A DNA stretch of 64,000 nt from VRUE01 sp963774555 (GCA_963774555.1 CAVZFL010000002.1:744001-808000); one strand, 5' to 3'; counted from the stretch's first letter, positions 30,525 through 39,770 are shown. Made by a program: numbers and translations. The notes: a model not told the origin generated them from the sequence alone.

Positions 30525-33143
30525 ATGAGAAACAAGCTCGCACTGACCATAGCCCTGGCCAGCTTCGGCGTCGTCACGGCGCTCGGCGTCGGCTTCGCCG
30601 GCGCCGACTCGACCGCGGGCGGCGAACTGACCGAAACGACGGCGCCGCTGACCCCGCCCGCTCCGGCCTGCGCGAACGAACTCGACGATGACGGCGACGG
30701 GCTGATCGACGCCGAAGACCCGGACTGCGCCTCGCCCACCGACACCAGCGAGGAAACGGAAGCGGAAGCGCCACCCACGCCTAACAGCAGCGTCGAAGCG
30801 CCGCCCGCGTCGGCGGCGCCGGAAAGCAAAGGCGGCGGCTTCGAAACCGGCGCCTCGATCAACGGGGGCGGGGGCGGCGTCCACCACAACCAGAGCCTCG
30901 GCGACACCAGCGGCGGCGGGGGCGGCAACTCCGGCGGCGTCAGCGCGCCGCCGGCGACCGCGGGTGTGCAGCTGCCGAAGGGCTCCAACGGCGGCTCGCA
31001 GTACTCGAGCGGCGGCACCCCGACCGAAGCAAACCCGACGACGACGATCGCTCCCTTTGGCCCGGCCCCGCTCGGCGTTCCCAACTTCGTTATCGACTCC
31101 TTCGAAATCCCGCCCTTCCTGCTGCCGATCTACCAGGCCTGCGGAACCGAGTACGGCATTCCCTGGGAGGTGCTGGCCTCGATCAACAAGATCGAGAGCA
31201 ACTTCGGCACCAACATGGGACCCTCCAGCGCCGGCGCAATGGGCTGGATGCAGTTCCTTCCCTCGAGCTGGGAAGCGTTCGGCCTCGACGCCAACGGCGA
31301 CGGCCGCAAGGACCCCTACAACCCGGTCGACGCGATCTGCGCCGCCGCCCACTACCTCAAGCTGAGCGGCGGCTCCAGCGACCTCTACAAGGCGATCTTC
31401 GCCTACAACCACGCCGACTGGTACGTGCAGGAGGTGCTGGCCGGGGCGCGCGCCTACGGCAAGCTGCCGCCGGACCTGGTCGGCTCGCTGACCGGCCTCA
31501 CCGAGGGCGCCCACTTCCCGGTCGCCGCCGACGCCACCTACGCGGACGACGTCGCCGCCCGGGCCGCCGGCTCTTCCGATGCCGTCGCTTCCTCACCGCT
31601 GCCGCGCGGGATCAACATCTTCTCCCACGAAGGCGCGCCGGTGGTCGCCGTCAACGACGGCGTGATCAAGGCGATCGGCGATACGCCGAAGCTCGGCAAG
31701 TACATCGTCCTCGAAGATCCCTACGGCAACCGCTACACATACGCCGAGCTCGGCGAGATCGTCCGTGAGGGCGGCGGCATCCTCGCCGCCAATGGCCCCC
31801 GACAGCCGCTGGTCGACAGCCAGAACCTGCGCCCGCGGCTATACGCTCTGCCGGGGCGGGCGGCGAAGAGCCAGACGGGCGAAGGCGGCGAGGAAGAAGG
31901 CGAAACCCAAACCCTCAAGGTTGGCTCCAGGGTTGCCGGCGGCGCTGTGATCGCCCGGATCGGCGCCAGCGGCGACGGCACCGACCCCCACATCGCTTTC
32001 GCGATCTCGCCCGCCGGGGCCGGCGCCGCCGAGATCGACCCGAAGCCGATCCTCGACGGCTGGAAGCTGCTCGAAGCGACGGCGATCTACCGCGCCAACG
32101 GCAAGAGCCCCTTCGCCACCGACCTCAGCGTCAGCGGCGTCCTGCTGCTGCCCAAGGAGGCGCTGGAGCAGCGGGTCCTGCACGACAAGAACCTCTCGAT
32201 CTACGACTGCGGCCGCGAAGACATCGCGGGCGGGCGGATCGACCGCCGCGTCCTCGCGGTGCTCGAGTACCTGGTCTCGAAAGGATTCCAGCTGACGATC
32301 ACCTCGCTGGAGTGCGGCCACAGCGTCTACAGCTCCTCCGGCTACGTCTCCGAGCACGGCACCGGTGACGCGGTCGACATCGCCACCATCGACGGCGTGC
32401 CGGTGACTGGCCACCAGGGCCCCGGCACCCTCACCGACTCGCTGATCAAGACCGTGCTGCACCTGCAGGGGACGATGCACCCGCACCAGGTGATCTCGCT
32501 CGAGGACCTGCCCGGCGAAACCAGCTTCGCCCTGCCCGACCACTACGACCACGTCCATATCGGCTACAGCCCGGCCTTCGAAATCGAATACGTCAGCCCC
32601 TTCCTCTCGGCCACCACCGGCCGCATCGACCAGGGCGTCGACTTCACCGGTAGCGGCCCGATCGCCGCGGTCGGCGACGCCGAGATCCTCGAGACCGGCG
32701 CGCCCGGCTGGCCCGAAGGCGGCGGCGTCCTCTACAAGCTGCTCAGCGGCGAGCGCGCCGGCCAGATCATCTTCGTCTACGAGGGTGTCGAAGCAACGGT
32801 GCAGGCTGGCCAGCACGTTTCCGCCGGAGACCAGATCGCCACCTTCGTGCCCGGCGGCTCGATCGAGATGGGCTTCGCCGACGCCAACGGGGTACCGCTC
32901 AGCCACGACGAATACGAAGAGGGCAGGGAAACCGAGTCGGGCAAGGAGATGGCGGCCTTCCTGACCAGCATCGGCGGCGCCAACGGGCTCTCGCTGGGCC
33001 AGCTCTCGCCCGAAAAGTGGGACCGGCTGATCAATCGCCTCGGCGAAATCGAAAACCCGGAAGTGCCGACCGAACCGTCGAAGTTCTCGGTGCCGGACAC
33101 CAAGTCGGGCAAGGGCGGCGCGGCTCAGCCCGGCGAAGACTGA
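30525..33143 (+). CDS. Secreted multidomain cell-wall hydrolase (lytic transglycosylase, LytM-like and VanY-like)
   Basis: The product is 872 aa with a signal peptide (KLALTIALASFGVVTALGVG). A calcium-motif segment (ACANELDDDGDGLIDAEDPD) and a ~110-residue Gly/Ser/Pro-rich linker follow. Next is a lytic transglycosylase domain (INKIESNFGTNMGPSSAGAM, GWMQFLPSSWEAFG, AIFAYNHADWYVQEVLAGA), where the Glu of IESNFG is the likely catalytic acid. A LytM/M23-like fold follows with degenerate metal ligands (HEGAPVVAVNDGVIKAIGD ... DPHIAFAI). Then a peptidase M15/VanY-like part keeps SEHGTGDAVDIA and YDHVHIGY. A second LytM-like module ends the protein. It probably remodels peptidoglycan outside the membrane. 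It is divergent from the phasin-like gene with about 200 bases between. Confidence 0.85.
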   Translation: MRNKLALTIALASFGVVTALGVGFAGADSTAGGELTETTAPLTPPAPACANELDDDGDGLIDAEDPDCASPTDTSEETEAEAPPTPNSSVEAPPASAAPESKGGGFETGASINGGGGGVHHNQSLGDTSGGGGGNSGGVSAPPATAGVQLPKGSNGGSQYSSGGTPTEANPTTTIAPFGPAPLGVPNFVIDSFEIPPFLLPIYQACGTEYGIPWEVLASINKIESNFGTNMGPSSAGAMGWMQFLPSSWEAFGLDANGDGRKDPYNPVDAICAAAHYLKLSGGSSDLYKAIFAYNHADWYVQEVLAGARAYGKLPPDLVGSLTGLTEGAHFPVAADATYADDVAARAAGSSDAVASSPLPRGINIFSHEGAPVVAVNDGVIKAIGDTPKLGKYIVLEDPYGNRYTYAELGEIVREGGGILAANGPRQPLVDSQNLRPRLYALPGRAAKSQTGEGGEEEGETQTLKVGSRVAGGAVIARIGASGDGTDPHIAFAISPAGAGAAEIDPKPILDGWKLLEATAIYRANGKSPFATDLSVSGVLLLPKEALEQRVLHDKNLSIYDCGREDIAGGRIDRRVLAVLEYLVSKGFQLTITSLECGHSVYSSSGYVSEHGTGDAVDIATIDGVPVTGHQGPGTLTDSLIKTVLHLQGTMHPHQVISLEDLPGETSFALPDHYDHVHIGYSPAFEIEYVSPFLSATTGRIDQGVDFTGSGPIAAVGDAEILETGAPGWPEGGGVLYKLLSGERAGQIIFVYEGVEATVQAGQHVSAGDQIATFVPGGSIEMGFADANGVPLSHDEYEEGRETESGKEMAAFLTSIGGANGLSLGQLSPEKWDRLINRLGEIENPEVPTEPSKFSVPDTKSGKGGAAQPGED

Positions 33144-33164
33144 GTTTCCAGCAGAATCGGGTCT

Positions 33165-34043
33165 TTGACCGAGGACCCCAAGCTATTCGGCTTCACCCAG
33201 CTCGACTTCGCCGGCACCCTGGCGGTCGGCGACGGCCGCTACGTGCTGCGTGAGGGGGAGCGCGAGCGGGTGCTGGTGCTCGAAACGCTCGGCGCGCCCC
33301 CTCCACCCCGGCGGCGCCGGCGGCGGGCGAAGGAGGCCAGCGCCGGCGAGGGCCCTGCGCCGCTGCCGCTGACCCGGACGACGCTGGTGCGTGCCTTCGA
33401 GCGGTTCGCGGTGGCCGAGGATGCGCTCGCCTGGGTCGAGTCCTCCGTCGCCGTCGAAGACGCCGTCGACGCCCTGATCGAGGAAGCGATCGGCGTCCTC
33501 AACCAGGCCCTCCACGCCCATGCCGTCGCCAGCAGCGACCCCCAGCCCCAGGCGCTGACGCCACGGCTGGCGGTCGCGGCCCGGATCGGCTACGGCAGCG
33601 GCGCGGAGGTCGCCGACAGCGAGTTCAGCGCCGCCCGCGAGATCGACGTGCGAGCCGCCGGCGGCTCGCGGCGCCAGCAGCACGCAGAGGAAATGCGCCC
33701 CCAGGAGCGTCTGGCGGCGGTGCTCGGCGGCCGCGAACGCTTCGACGCCTGCGAGACCCTGATCCTGCGGACGCGGGCCGACCTCGATGCCGGCCGTACC
33801 CGCGAGGCGGCCCTGCAGCTGCGGGTCGGGCTCGAGGCGGTGCTTGCCGAGTTGCGCGGAGCGGTCGCCGACCCCGGGCACGACGAGGACATGGCAACGC
33901 TCGAGAGCCGCCGCCACGAGGCCGGCGACCTGGCCAACAGTGCCCTCGGCGGCGAGCTCAGCAGCGAGTCCGTCGACCGGCTGCGCGACCTGCTCGCGAC
34001 CTGCGAGCGCATCCTGCGCCGCCGCCGCGTCCTCCGCGGCTAG
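33165..34043 (+). CDS. Conserved hypothetical protein, 292 aa
   Basis: The start is a TTG at 33165 (LTEDPKLFGFTQLDFAGTLA), 21 bases after the wall hydrolase stop. The N-terminal ~35 residues look like a short beta domain. An arginine-rich stretch (PPPPRRRRRRAKEAS) and a long helical region with few prolines (residues 70-290) follow. I do not recognise a family. There is no signal peptide or membrane segment. It may be co-transcribed with the hydrolase. The stop shares the bases CTAG with the convergent HAD gene. Confidence 0.6.
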   Translation: MTEDPKLFGFTQLDFAGTLAVGDGRYVLREGERERVLVLETLGAPPPPRRRRRRAKEASAGEGPAPLPLTRTTLVRAFERFAVAEDALAWVESSVAVEDAVDALIEEAIGVLNQALHAHAVASSDPQPQALTPRLAVAARIGYGSGAEVADSEFSAAREIDVRAAGGSRRQQHAEEMRPQERLAAVLGGRERFDACETLILRTRADLDAGRTREAALQLRVGLEAVLAELRGAVADPGHDEDMATLESRRHEAGDLANSALGGELSSESVDRLRDLLATCERILRRRRVLRG

Positions 34044-34696
34044 AGAACCAGGTGGCGGGCGACTACAGCGTCGAGGAGGGTCTCGGCCATCTCGTGGGCC
34101 TCGGCCAGCTCGACGCCGACAATGGAGGGGACGCCGATCACGGTTAGTCCGGCGGCCCGCGCTGCGGCGACGCCGGTTGGCGAGTCCTCCAAAGCGATCA
34201 CGGTAGGCCCGGGCTCGACACCGAGTCGACGGCATGCCTCCAGGTAGGGGTCCGGTGCCGGCTTCGGCGCCGCCACTTCGTGGGCGCTGAGGACGACGTC
34301 GAAGCGCTCGACGAAGCCGACGATCTCCAGCGAGCGCTGGACGAAGGCGAGCGGCGAGTTGGAGACGAGGCCGATTGGCGTGCCGCGCCGCTGCAGGGCG
34401 TGCAGCAGCTCACGTGCGCCGACCATCGCCTCCACCCCGTGCTCGAGCTCGGCGACGACCAGTTCGTTCAGCTCCTCGATCAGCTCCGCCGCCCGGCCGG
34501 GCTCGCCGAGGCGGCGTTCGAGGATGCCGCCGGCGATCTCGGCCGAGGTTCCGACCAGCTCGAGCTTGTTGGCCGGCGTGAACTCGGCGCCGCGGCGCTC
34601 GAAGAGGTCCTGCTCGGCCCTGGTCCATACCGACTCGGTGTCGAGCAGCAGGCCGTCGTTGTCGAAGACGACGGCGGCGGGCAGGGGCATCTCCAT
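34040..34696 (-). CDS. HAD superfamily phosphatase (beta-phosphoglucomutase-like)
   Basis: The product is 218 aa from the ATG at 34696 (a second ATG at 34690). The open frame upstream is not family-like. HAD motif I is VVFDNDGLLLDTE (the DxD nucleophile, residues about 10-12), motif II SNS in GLVSNSPLAF, motif III Lys in VAAPKPAPDPY, and motif IV in VIALEDSPTGVAAARAAG. A helical cap lies between motifs I and II (subclass Ia). It hydrolyses or transfers phosphate on a small substrate that cannot be named from sequence. Confidence 0.88.
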   Translation of the reverse strand: MEMPLPAAVVFDNDGLLLDTESVWTRAEQDLFERRGAEFTPANKLELVGTSAEIAGGILERRLGEPGRAAELIEELNELVVAELEHGVEAMVGARELLHALQRRGTPIGLVSNSPLAFVQRSLEIVGFVERFDVVLSAHEVAAPKPAPDPYLEACRRLGVEPGPTVIALEDSPTGVAAARAAGLTVIGVPSIVGVELAEAHEMAETLLDAVVARHLVL

Positions 34697-34720
34697 CGCC
34701 GCTGAGCATATGGTTGTGGC

Positions 34721-35185
34721 GTGGCCTTCCACGTCGAGCTCAGCTCCGCCCTGCAGCACGCGCGCAGCTTCAACCTCAGCCACGAGGAGCTGCTGGCGAC
34801 CGTGGTCGAACCGTGGCTCGAGGATCGCACGATCGAACTCGGCGAACAGGAGTGGGTGCCGAAGGAGACGACGATGAAGATCCTCGAGGGTCCGCACCTG
34901 GGAATGCCGGAGCTCTCCTTCGGCCAGGGCTGGTCCAACGCCGAGCGCTCGAGTGAGAACGTCACCCAGCGGGTCCTGGAGCAGGCGCCGCCGCCGAGAG
35001 TGCCGGACGCCTTCGTGGTCGAAGCGGACTCGCCCGAGGCGGTTGCCACGGGAATGGTCAGCGGCCGACACGCACGGCCGATCGCCTGGGCGGAGGCGCG
35101 GGGACGGATCGACAGCCGCGACCCGCAGGTCGCGGCTGTGATCCTCGTGGTCAGGCCGTCTGCGGCTGACCCTGAGCGAAGCTGA
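34721..35185 (+). CDS. Conserved hypothetical protein, 154 aa
   Basis: The start is GTG at 34721, 24 bases from the divergent HAD gene start. The product reads MAFHVELSSALQHARSFNLS, EELLATVVEPWLEDRTIELG and on to a middle rich in Glu, Gly and Trp (LGMPELSFGQGWSNAERSSE). It is soluble, with no membrane segment. I recognise no named domain. The N-terminal half looks like a compact alpha/beta unit and the C-terminal third is likely a separate segment. Its last 35 bases overlap the convergent usp gene. Confidence 0.6.
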   Translation: MAFHVELSSALQHARSFNLSHEELLATVVEPWLEDRTIELGEQEWVPKETTMKILEGPHLGMPELSFGQGWSNAERSSENVTQRVLEQAPPPRVPDAFVVEADSPEAVATGMVSGRHARPIAWAEARGRIDSRDPQVAAVILVVRPSAADPERS

Positions 35186-35828
35186 CCGCGGAACCGCGGG
35201 GGACGACCAGGACCGGGCAGGTCGCGGTCTCCACCGCGTAGTCGCTGGCGGCGCTGAGCGTCACCTTGCCGGCCGGGGACTCGGGACGCGAGCCGACGAC
35301 GAGCAGGTCGAGCGGGCCACTGCCGTGCTCTGCCACCGAGGCACCGAGGGCGGCGGCGAGGCTCTCTGCGGTCTCGCGGGCGGCCGGGTCGCCTTCGTCG
35401 ATAACGCCGACCGTGTTGACGCTGAGCGAGGGGTTGGAGCGCAGGCCGGCCGGGGCGACGGCGAGAGCGGCCGGGCCGCCGAGCAGCAGCTTGTGGGCGG
35501 GGATGCCGGGCTTGACCGTGCCGGGAGCGGTGCGGTACTCGGAGCCGAAGACGATCACGTCGGCGTTCTCTCGCTCGGCCAGTTCGGTCAGGCCGACGCT
35601 GGTGCCGGCGTTGACGACGACGTTGCGGGGCATGTCGGGTGCGCCCACCGACTCGGCGCCTCGGGCAAGCAGTTCCTCCGCCTCTCTCTCTTCCAGCGCG
35701 CCGCCCTGGGAGTGGCGGACATAGGCGAGCGAGAGCTCGGCGCCCGAGTAGGCGAGCAGGCGCCCGAGCGCCAGCGCGTCGCGGTCGTTGTCGGTGTCGT
35801 CGTAGGAGACGATGATCTTGAGAGCCAT
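35151..35828 (-). CDS. Universal stress protein (UspA) family
   Basis: The product is 225 aa from the ATG at 35828 with AAGGAGAA eight bases before. The first domain shows the Usp start KIIVSYDDTDNDRDALALGR. A later half (VNTVGVIDEGDPAARETAES ... ATCPVLVVPRG) completes a second, partly decayed Usp fold. ADVIVFGSEYRTAPGTVKPG and GPLDLLVVGSRPESPAGKVT are the nucleotide-loop regions. Usp proteins bind ATP or AMP in stress and starvation. It is divergent from a LysR gene across a small intergenic palindrome. Confidence 0.85.
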   Translation of the reverse strand: MALKIIVSYDDTDNDRDALALGRLLAYSGAELSLAYVRHSQGGALEEREAEELLARGAESVGAPDMPRNVVVNAGTSVGLTELAERENADVIVFGSEYRTAPGTVKPGIPAHKLLLGGPAALAVAPAGLRSNPSLSVNTVGVIDEGDPAARETAESLAAALGASVAEHGSGPLDLLVVGSRPESPAGKVTLSAASDYAVETATCPVLVVPRGSAVSFAQGQPQTA

Positions 35829-35904
35829 GCTGACTTCTCCTTGTTCGGATGGGAGATCGGAAGTTCCAGCCGATGGTGCCACTCTCCTTCCATTAGCACA
35901 ACTG

Positions 35905-35926
35905 TTATTGCCTATAGCTGCGATAA
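35905..35926. promoter_or_regulatory. Candidate LysR-type operator between usp and lysR
   Basis: TTATTGC and GCGATAA form an inverted repeat, with one mismatch, around CTATAGCT. It lies about 10 bases upstream of the lysR start and about 80 upstream of usp. Its size and position between divergent genes match LysR-type sites, so the LysR regulator may control both itself and usp (inference). Confidence 0.5.
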
Positions 35927-35935
35927 GGTTTGCTT

Positions 35936-36853
35936 ATGCTCAATGCGACCCGGCTGCGGGTCTTCAGCGAGGTGGTGGCACAGGGATCGTTCTCAGCCGC
36001 AGCCGACGCGCTCTCCTACTCGCAGTCGGCCGTCTCACAGGCGATCGCCACGCTGGAGGGCGAAATCGGCGTGGCGCTGATCGAGCGCCATCGCAGCGGC
36101 GTCCGTCCGACTGTCGCCGGCGCGGCGCTGGCCGGCCACGCCAACGGGATCCTGGCCCGGATGGAGACGGCAGAGGCCGAGATCGAGGCGATCGTCGCCG
36201 GCCACGGCGGACGGCTGCGCACGGCATCCTTCCCGACCGCCGGTGCAACCCTGATGCCGCAGGCGATCGCCTCCTTCCGCGCCGCCCACCCGGGCGTCGA
36301 GGTGACGCTCGCCGAGGGCGAGCCCGAGCAGATCGCGCCGCGGCTGCGCGAAGGCGAGTTCGACCTCGTGCTGCTCTTCGAGTTCGAGGGGGTTGGCGAC
36401 AGGCTCGGCTCCGGGATGAAGCGATTCGAGCTGCTGGAGGACCCCCTGCAGCTCGCCCTGCCGCGCAACCACCCGCTGGCCAAACGCAAGCGGCTGAGCC
36501 TGGGTGACCTGAGCGAGGAGTCCTGGGTGCAGACCTCGAGCGCCAGCCCCTGCGCCCGCCACGTCGTGCGCTCCTGCCACGCCGCCGGCTTCGAGCCCCG
36601 CGTCTCCTTCGAGAGCGACGACTACCAGACCGTGCAGGGTCTGGTCGCCGCCGGCGTCGGGGTCGCGCTGATCCCCGAGCTGGCGCTCTCGACCGTGCGT
36701 CCCGACATCCTCGTCCGGGCCCTGCACCCGCAGAGCCCGGTGCGCAAGGTGTTCGCGGCGACGCCACGCGCCGCCGCCGTCACACCCGCGGTGGCGACGA
36801 TGCTCGACGTGCTGCGCGACGCCTGCCGCCAGCAGCACGCCTCCGTCGCCTGA
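35936..36853 (+). CDS. LysR family transcriptional regulator
   Basis: The product is 305 aa from the ATG at 35936; a TTG six bases earlier is less likely. The N-terminal winged helix is RLRVFSEVVAQGSFSAAADA, LSYSQSAVSQAIATLEGEIG, VALIERHRSGVRPTVAGAAL. The rest is the periplasmic-binding-type effector domain with GGRLRTASFPTAGATLMPQA and LVLLFEFEGVGD. Such proteins sense a small metabolite and usually act on the divergent gene, here usp. The effector is unknown. A strong hairpin follows before amt. Confidence 0.92.
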   Translation: MLNATRLRVFSEVVAQGSFSAAADALSYSQSAVSQAIATLEGEIGVALIERHRSGVRPTVAGAALAGHANGILARMETAEAEIEAIVAGHGGRLRTASFPTAGATLMPQAIASFRAAHPGVEVTLAEGEPEQIAPRLREGEFDLVLLFEFEGVGDRLGSGMKRFELLEDPLQLALPRNHPLAKRKRLSLGDLSEESWVQTSSASPCARHVVRSCHAAGFEPRVSFESDDYQTVQGLVAAGVGVALIPELALSTVRPDILVRALHPQSPVRKVFAATPRAAAVTPAVATMLDVLRDACRQQHASVA

Positions 36854-36866
36854 AGGCCGACGCCCA

Positions 36867-36910
36867 CAAACGGAAACCGCCCCCGAGGAGAGGCGGGGGC
36901 GGTTCCGTTC
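36867..36910. terminator. Bidirectional terminator between lysR and amt
   Basis: AACGGAAACCGCCCCCG and CGGGGGCGGTTCCGTT pair over about 16 bases with a single A bulge and an 8-base loop (AGGAGAGG). It lies between convergent stops. Confidence 0.75.
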
Positions 36911-36964
36911 GCTTGGTGGTTGTCGAATCGGCCGGCCCGGGAGTGACGGGCCGGCCAGCTGCCG

Positions 36965-38353
36965 CTAGGCAGTGCCTCCCGCCGGCGCCACCGGAGTCGC
37001 GGGGACCCCGTCCGGGTAGCCGAGCGAGGGAACGTCTGACGGGTACACCTCGTGCCCGTGGACGGCGATGTCGCCCTCCTCCATTTCTGCCTCGGTCATC
37101 CGCAGTGGCACGACCAGGCCGACCAGCTTGAGCAGGATGAAGGTGCCGATCGAGGAGAACACGATCACCCAGAGCGCGGTCAGCGCCTGCCAGCCGAGCA
37201 GGTGCAGGCCGCCGCCGGAAATCGTCCCGGCAAGGGTGGTTTCCGCCATCGCGTTGTTGGCGAAGATCCCGACCAGGAGGCCGCCGGCGACGCCGGCGAA
37301 GCCGTGGGTGTAGACGACGCCCAGGGTGTCGTCTACGTTGCGGAAGGGCGCCGTCCGGCTCAGGTAGTTGAGCGCGAAGTAGACCAGCGTGCTGGCGACG
37401 ACGCCGATGATGATCGCGCCCCAGCCGTTGACGAAACCGGCTCCGGGGGTGATCGCGACGAGGCCGACGATCATGCCGTTGACGCTGCCGATAAGGCTCG
37501 GCTTGCGGCCCGTGGCGTAGTCCCACGCGACCCAGACCAGGAAGGCGACAGCGGTGCAGAGGTTGGTGTTGAGCACCGCAGCCGAGGCGATGTTGCCTGC
37601 CGAGTACCAGTCACCGCCGTTGAACCCGTTCCAGCCCAGCCAGAGCAGGCCGGCGCCGACGGCGACCATCGCCAGGTTGTTCGGCGCGTCGACCTCTCGA
37701 TCGCGTTGCAGGCGCGGCCCGATCACCGCCGCGGCGACGAAGCCGGAGACGCCGGCGGCGAGGTGGATCACGTAGCCGCCGGAGAAGTCCACCGCCCCGT
37801 GCTGGGCGAAGTAGCCGCCGCCCCAGATCAGGAAGGCGTTGATCGTGTAGACGAGCACGGTCCAGAGCGCGACGAAGGGGATCCACGCTTTGAAGTTGAT
37901 CCGCCCCAGCACCGAGCCGAGCATCAGGATCGGCGTGATCGCCGCGAAGACGATCTGGAAATAGGCGAGCGTCGACTGCGGGAATTCGATTTCTTCGGAT
38001 ACCACCGGCAGCAGTGGGATGTGACCGTGCCCGAGCTCGCTGGCGCTGCTCAGGATCGAACCTGGCTGGCCCCACATATTGGCGAAGAAGTTGCCCCCGC
38101 CTGCCCCAAATATGTGCATCGGGGTTCCAAAGGCCATCTTGAAGGCGAACAGGCACCAGAGGATGAGCACGATCGCGAAGGCGACAAAGGCCATCATCAT
38201 CGAGTTCACGGACCAACGCTTCTGCATCACGCCGCCGTAGAGAACGACCAGCCCCGGGATGCTCATCAGGCCGACCAGGGTCGCGGCGGTGAGCTGCCAT
38301 GAATTGGCACCTTCACTCAACCAAGGTATGGCACCTACGCTCAACCAATCCAT
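36965..38353 (-). CDS. amt: Ammonium transporter, Amt family
   Basis: The product is 462 aa from the ATG at 38353 (MDWLSVGAIPWLSEGANSWQ). The open frame upstream is not family-like. It has about 11 transmembrane helices. Family marks are LYGGVMQKRWSVNSMMMAF, the pore His in VIHLAAGVSGFVAAAV and the second His in VYTHGFAGVAGGLLVG, with GVNG-like VNGMIVGLVAITPGAGFVNG. It moves ammonium or ammonia across the membrane. No glnK/glnB partner gene is adjacent. A type III glutamine synthetase lies 4.3 kb away. The C-terminal cytosolic tail is Pro/Glu-rich. About 200 bases of untranslated leader precede it. Confidence 0.93.
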   Translation of the reverse strand: MDWLSVGAIPWLSEGANSWQLTAATLVGLMSIPGLVVLYGGVMQKRWSVNSMMMAFVAFAIVLILWCLFAFKMAFGTPMHIFGAGGGNFFANMWGQPGSILSSASELGHGHIPLLPVVSEEIEFPQSTLAYFQIVFAAITPILMLGSVLGRINFKAWIPFVALWTVLVYTINAFLIWGGGYFAQHGAVDFSGGYVIHLAAGVSGFVAAAVIGPRLQRDREVDAPNNLAMVAVGAGLLWLGWNGFNGGDWYSAGNIASAAVLNTNLCTAVAFLVWVAWDYATGRKPSLIGSVNGMIVGLVAITPGAGFVNGWGAIIIGVVASTLVYFALNYLSRTAPFRNVDDTLGVVYTHGFAGVAGGLLVGIFANNAMAETTLAGTISGGGLHLLGWQALTALWVIVFSSIGTFILLKLVGLVVPLRMTEAEMEEGDIAVHGHEVYPSDVPSLGYPDGVPATPVAPAGGTA

Positions 38354-38550
38354 TTGATCCGGTGTTTCCTTTCTCGTCGAGGGCCGCCGATCGCAAGAAC
38401 GCTGCCGCCGGCACAAAGCGCCCAATGGAATTGCCGTAAGCCTGCCGTCGCGGCAGCGCCACCACCTCGTACAGCTGTCTAAAGATCGGGTCTGGAGGTT
38501 CGCCCGATTGGCGGTTCTGAGCCGGGGATGAGCCGCTAATCTGCGCTGCG

Positions 38551-38892
38551 ATGCCGCTCGAAGGGCACTTCCAACGGGTCAACACGCCCCTGCGACGGCT
38601 GACCGCGCGGGAGCGCAACGTCGTCATCGTCGGGCTGGCGACGACGCTGGTCGCCCTCGCGATCTTGATCTTCGCCACCGCCGGAGACAGCCAGCCGCCT
38701 CCGGCACCCGGCTGCATCCGGGCCTCCGTCGCCGGGCGCACCGGCGCCGAGCTGATCCAGGCCTGCGGCAGGGAGGCCCGAGAACTCTGCGCGCGGAGCG
38801 CCGGCCGCGATGAGCCCCAGTACACGGCGATCGCCGCCAGCTGCAGCGACCAGGGCATCCGCCCGCTCGCTGCGCCAAACGCCTCGAACTAG
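38551..38892 (+). CDS. Small single-span membrane protein, 113 aa
   Basis: The product reads MPLEGHFQRVNTPLRRLTAR, then one hydrophobic helix (about residues 23-43, VVIVGLATTLVALAILIFAT), then an extracytoplasmic-type segment with four Cys (PGCIRASVAG, QACGREARELCARS, AASCSDQGIRPL) that could form two disulfides. I recognise no family. The topology suggests a surface-exposed, Cys-stabilised small domain on an N-terminal anchor. Its stop shares CTAG with the convergent sirtuin. Confidence 0.65.
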   Translation: MPLEGHFQRVNTPLRRLTARERNVVIVGLATTLVALAILIFATAGDSQPPPAPGCIRASVAGRTGAELIQACGREARELCARSAGRDEPQYTAIAASCSDQGIRPLAAPNASN

Positions 38893-39656
38893 TCGAGCGC
38901 CGCCAACAGCGCGCCCAGCTCCTCGTCGACCTCGCCTTCGAGCTTGAGGTCTGCGTCGCCGTCGTATGGGGTCGCGCCCTTGGTCACGATCGCCAGCTTG
39001 CCGCCGCGTTCGAGCGTCACCCCAGGCAGCCCGGCCACCGGGTAGACCGCGAGCGAGGAGCCGATGCAGAGCATCAGGTCGGCGCGCTCGGCGAGGCGCT
39101 GCGCCGCGGCCATCGCGCGCTCGGGCAGCAGCTCGCCGAAGAGGACGACGTCGGGCTTGACCGCACCGCCGCAACCGCCGCAGCGGGGCACGCCGGTCGA
39201 GTCGAACAGCTCCTCGACCTCGTCGATCCCGAAGGATGCGCCGCAGTCCCGGCAGGAGGAGGTCGCGATCGAGCCGTGCACCTCGATCACATTGTGGGAG
39301 CCGGCGGCGTTGTGCAGGCGGTCGATGTTCTGCGTGATCACGCCCTCGATCAGCCCCCGCCGCTCCAGCTCCGCCAGCGCCTCGTGCGCGGCGTTCGGCC
39401 GCTTGTCGCCAAGTGACTGGAAGCGCGGCCGGTAGTAGGACCAGAAGCGCGCCGGGTCCTGCTCGAAGACATCGATGTGGGCGACCTCCATCGGGTCGAC
39501 CTTGGCCCAGAGCCCAGTCTCCGGCGTGCGGAAGTCGGGGATCCCGGAAGGCACCGAGACGCCGGCCCCGGTGAGGACGACGGTGGAGCCCGACTCGCGG
39601 ATCAGCTCCGCCAGCCGTTGGGCGTCCTCCCCACTGCCCACACCCGTATGCGGCAC
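38889..39656 (-). CDS. Sir2 family NAD-dependent deacylase
   Basis: The product is 255 aa from GTG at 39656; GTG at 39641 is also plausible. Sirtuin motifs are VVLTGAGVSVPSGIPDFRTP (NAD binding), VITQNIDRLHNAAGSHNVIE (the QNID motif), the catalytic VHGSIATSSCRDCG, a Cys4 zinc site (CRDC and CGGC), PDVVLFGELLPE and CIGSSLAVYPVAGLP. It removes acyl groups from lysines with NAD, making O-acyl-ADP-ribose. The protein is cytoplasmic. No acetyl-CoA synthetase partner is adjacent. Confidence 0.94.
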   Translation of the reverse strand: MPHTGVGSGEDAQRLAELIRESGSTVVLTGAGVSVPSGIPDFRTPETGLWAKVDPMEVAHIDVFEQDPARFWSYYRPRFQSLGDKRPNAAHEALAELERRGLIEGVITQNIDRLHNAAGSHNVIEVHGSIATSSCRDCGASFGIDEVEELFDSTGVPRCGGCGGAVKPDVVLFGELLPERAMAAAQRLAERADLMLCIGSSLAVYPVAGLPGVTLERGGKLAIVTKGATPYDGDADLKLEGEVDEELGALLAALD

Positions 39657-39770
39657 TCCCGACCTAAAGGGACTTCGTGTCGCCCTCAAAGTGAATCGGC
39701 GCGGATGTCTGATCGAGGGGAACGTTTGGCGGAGGGGGCGCTGGCGACACTGGTCGGGGGTGTTTGGGCA

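Noticed and set aside
39657..39770. A small gene between the sirtuin and the 3-TM protein
   Set aside because: No frame has a start, ribosome site and coding-like composition; the stretch only holds the sirtuin's alternative start region.
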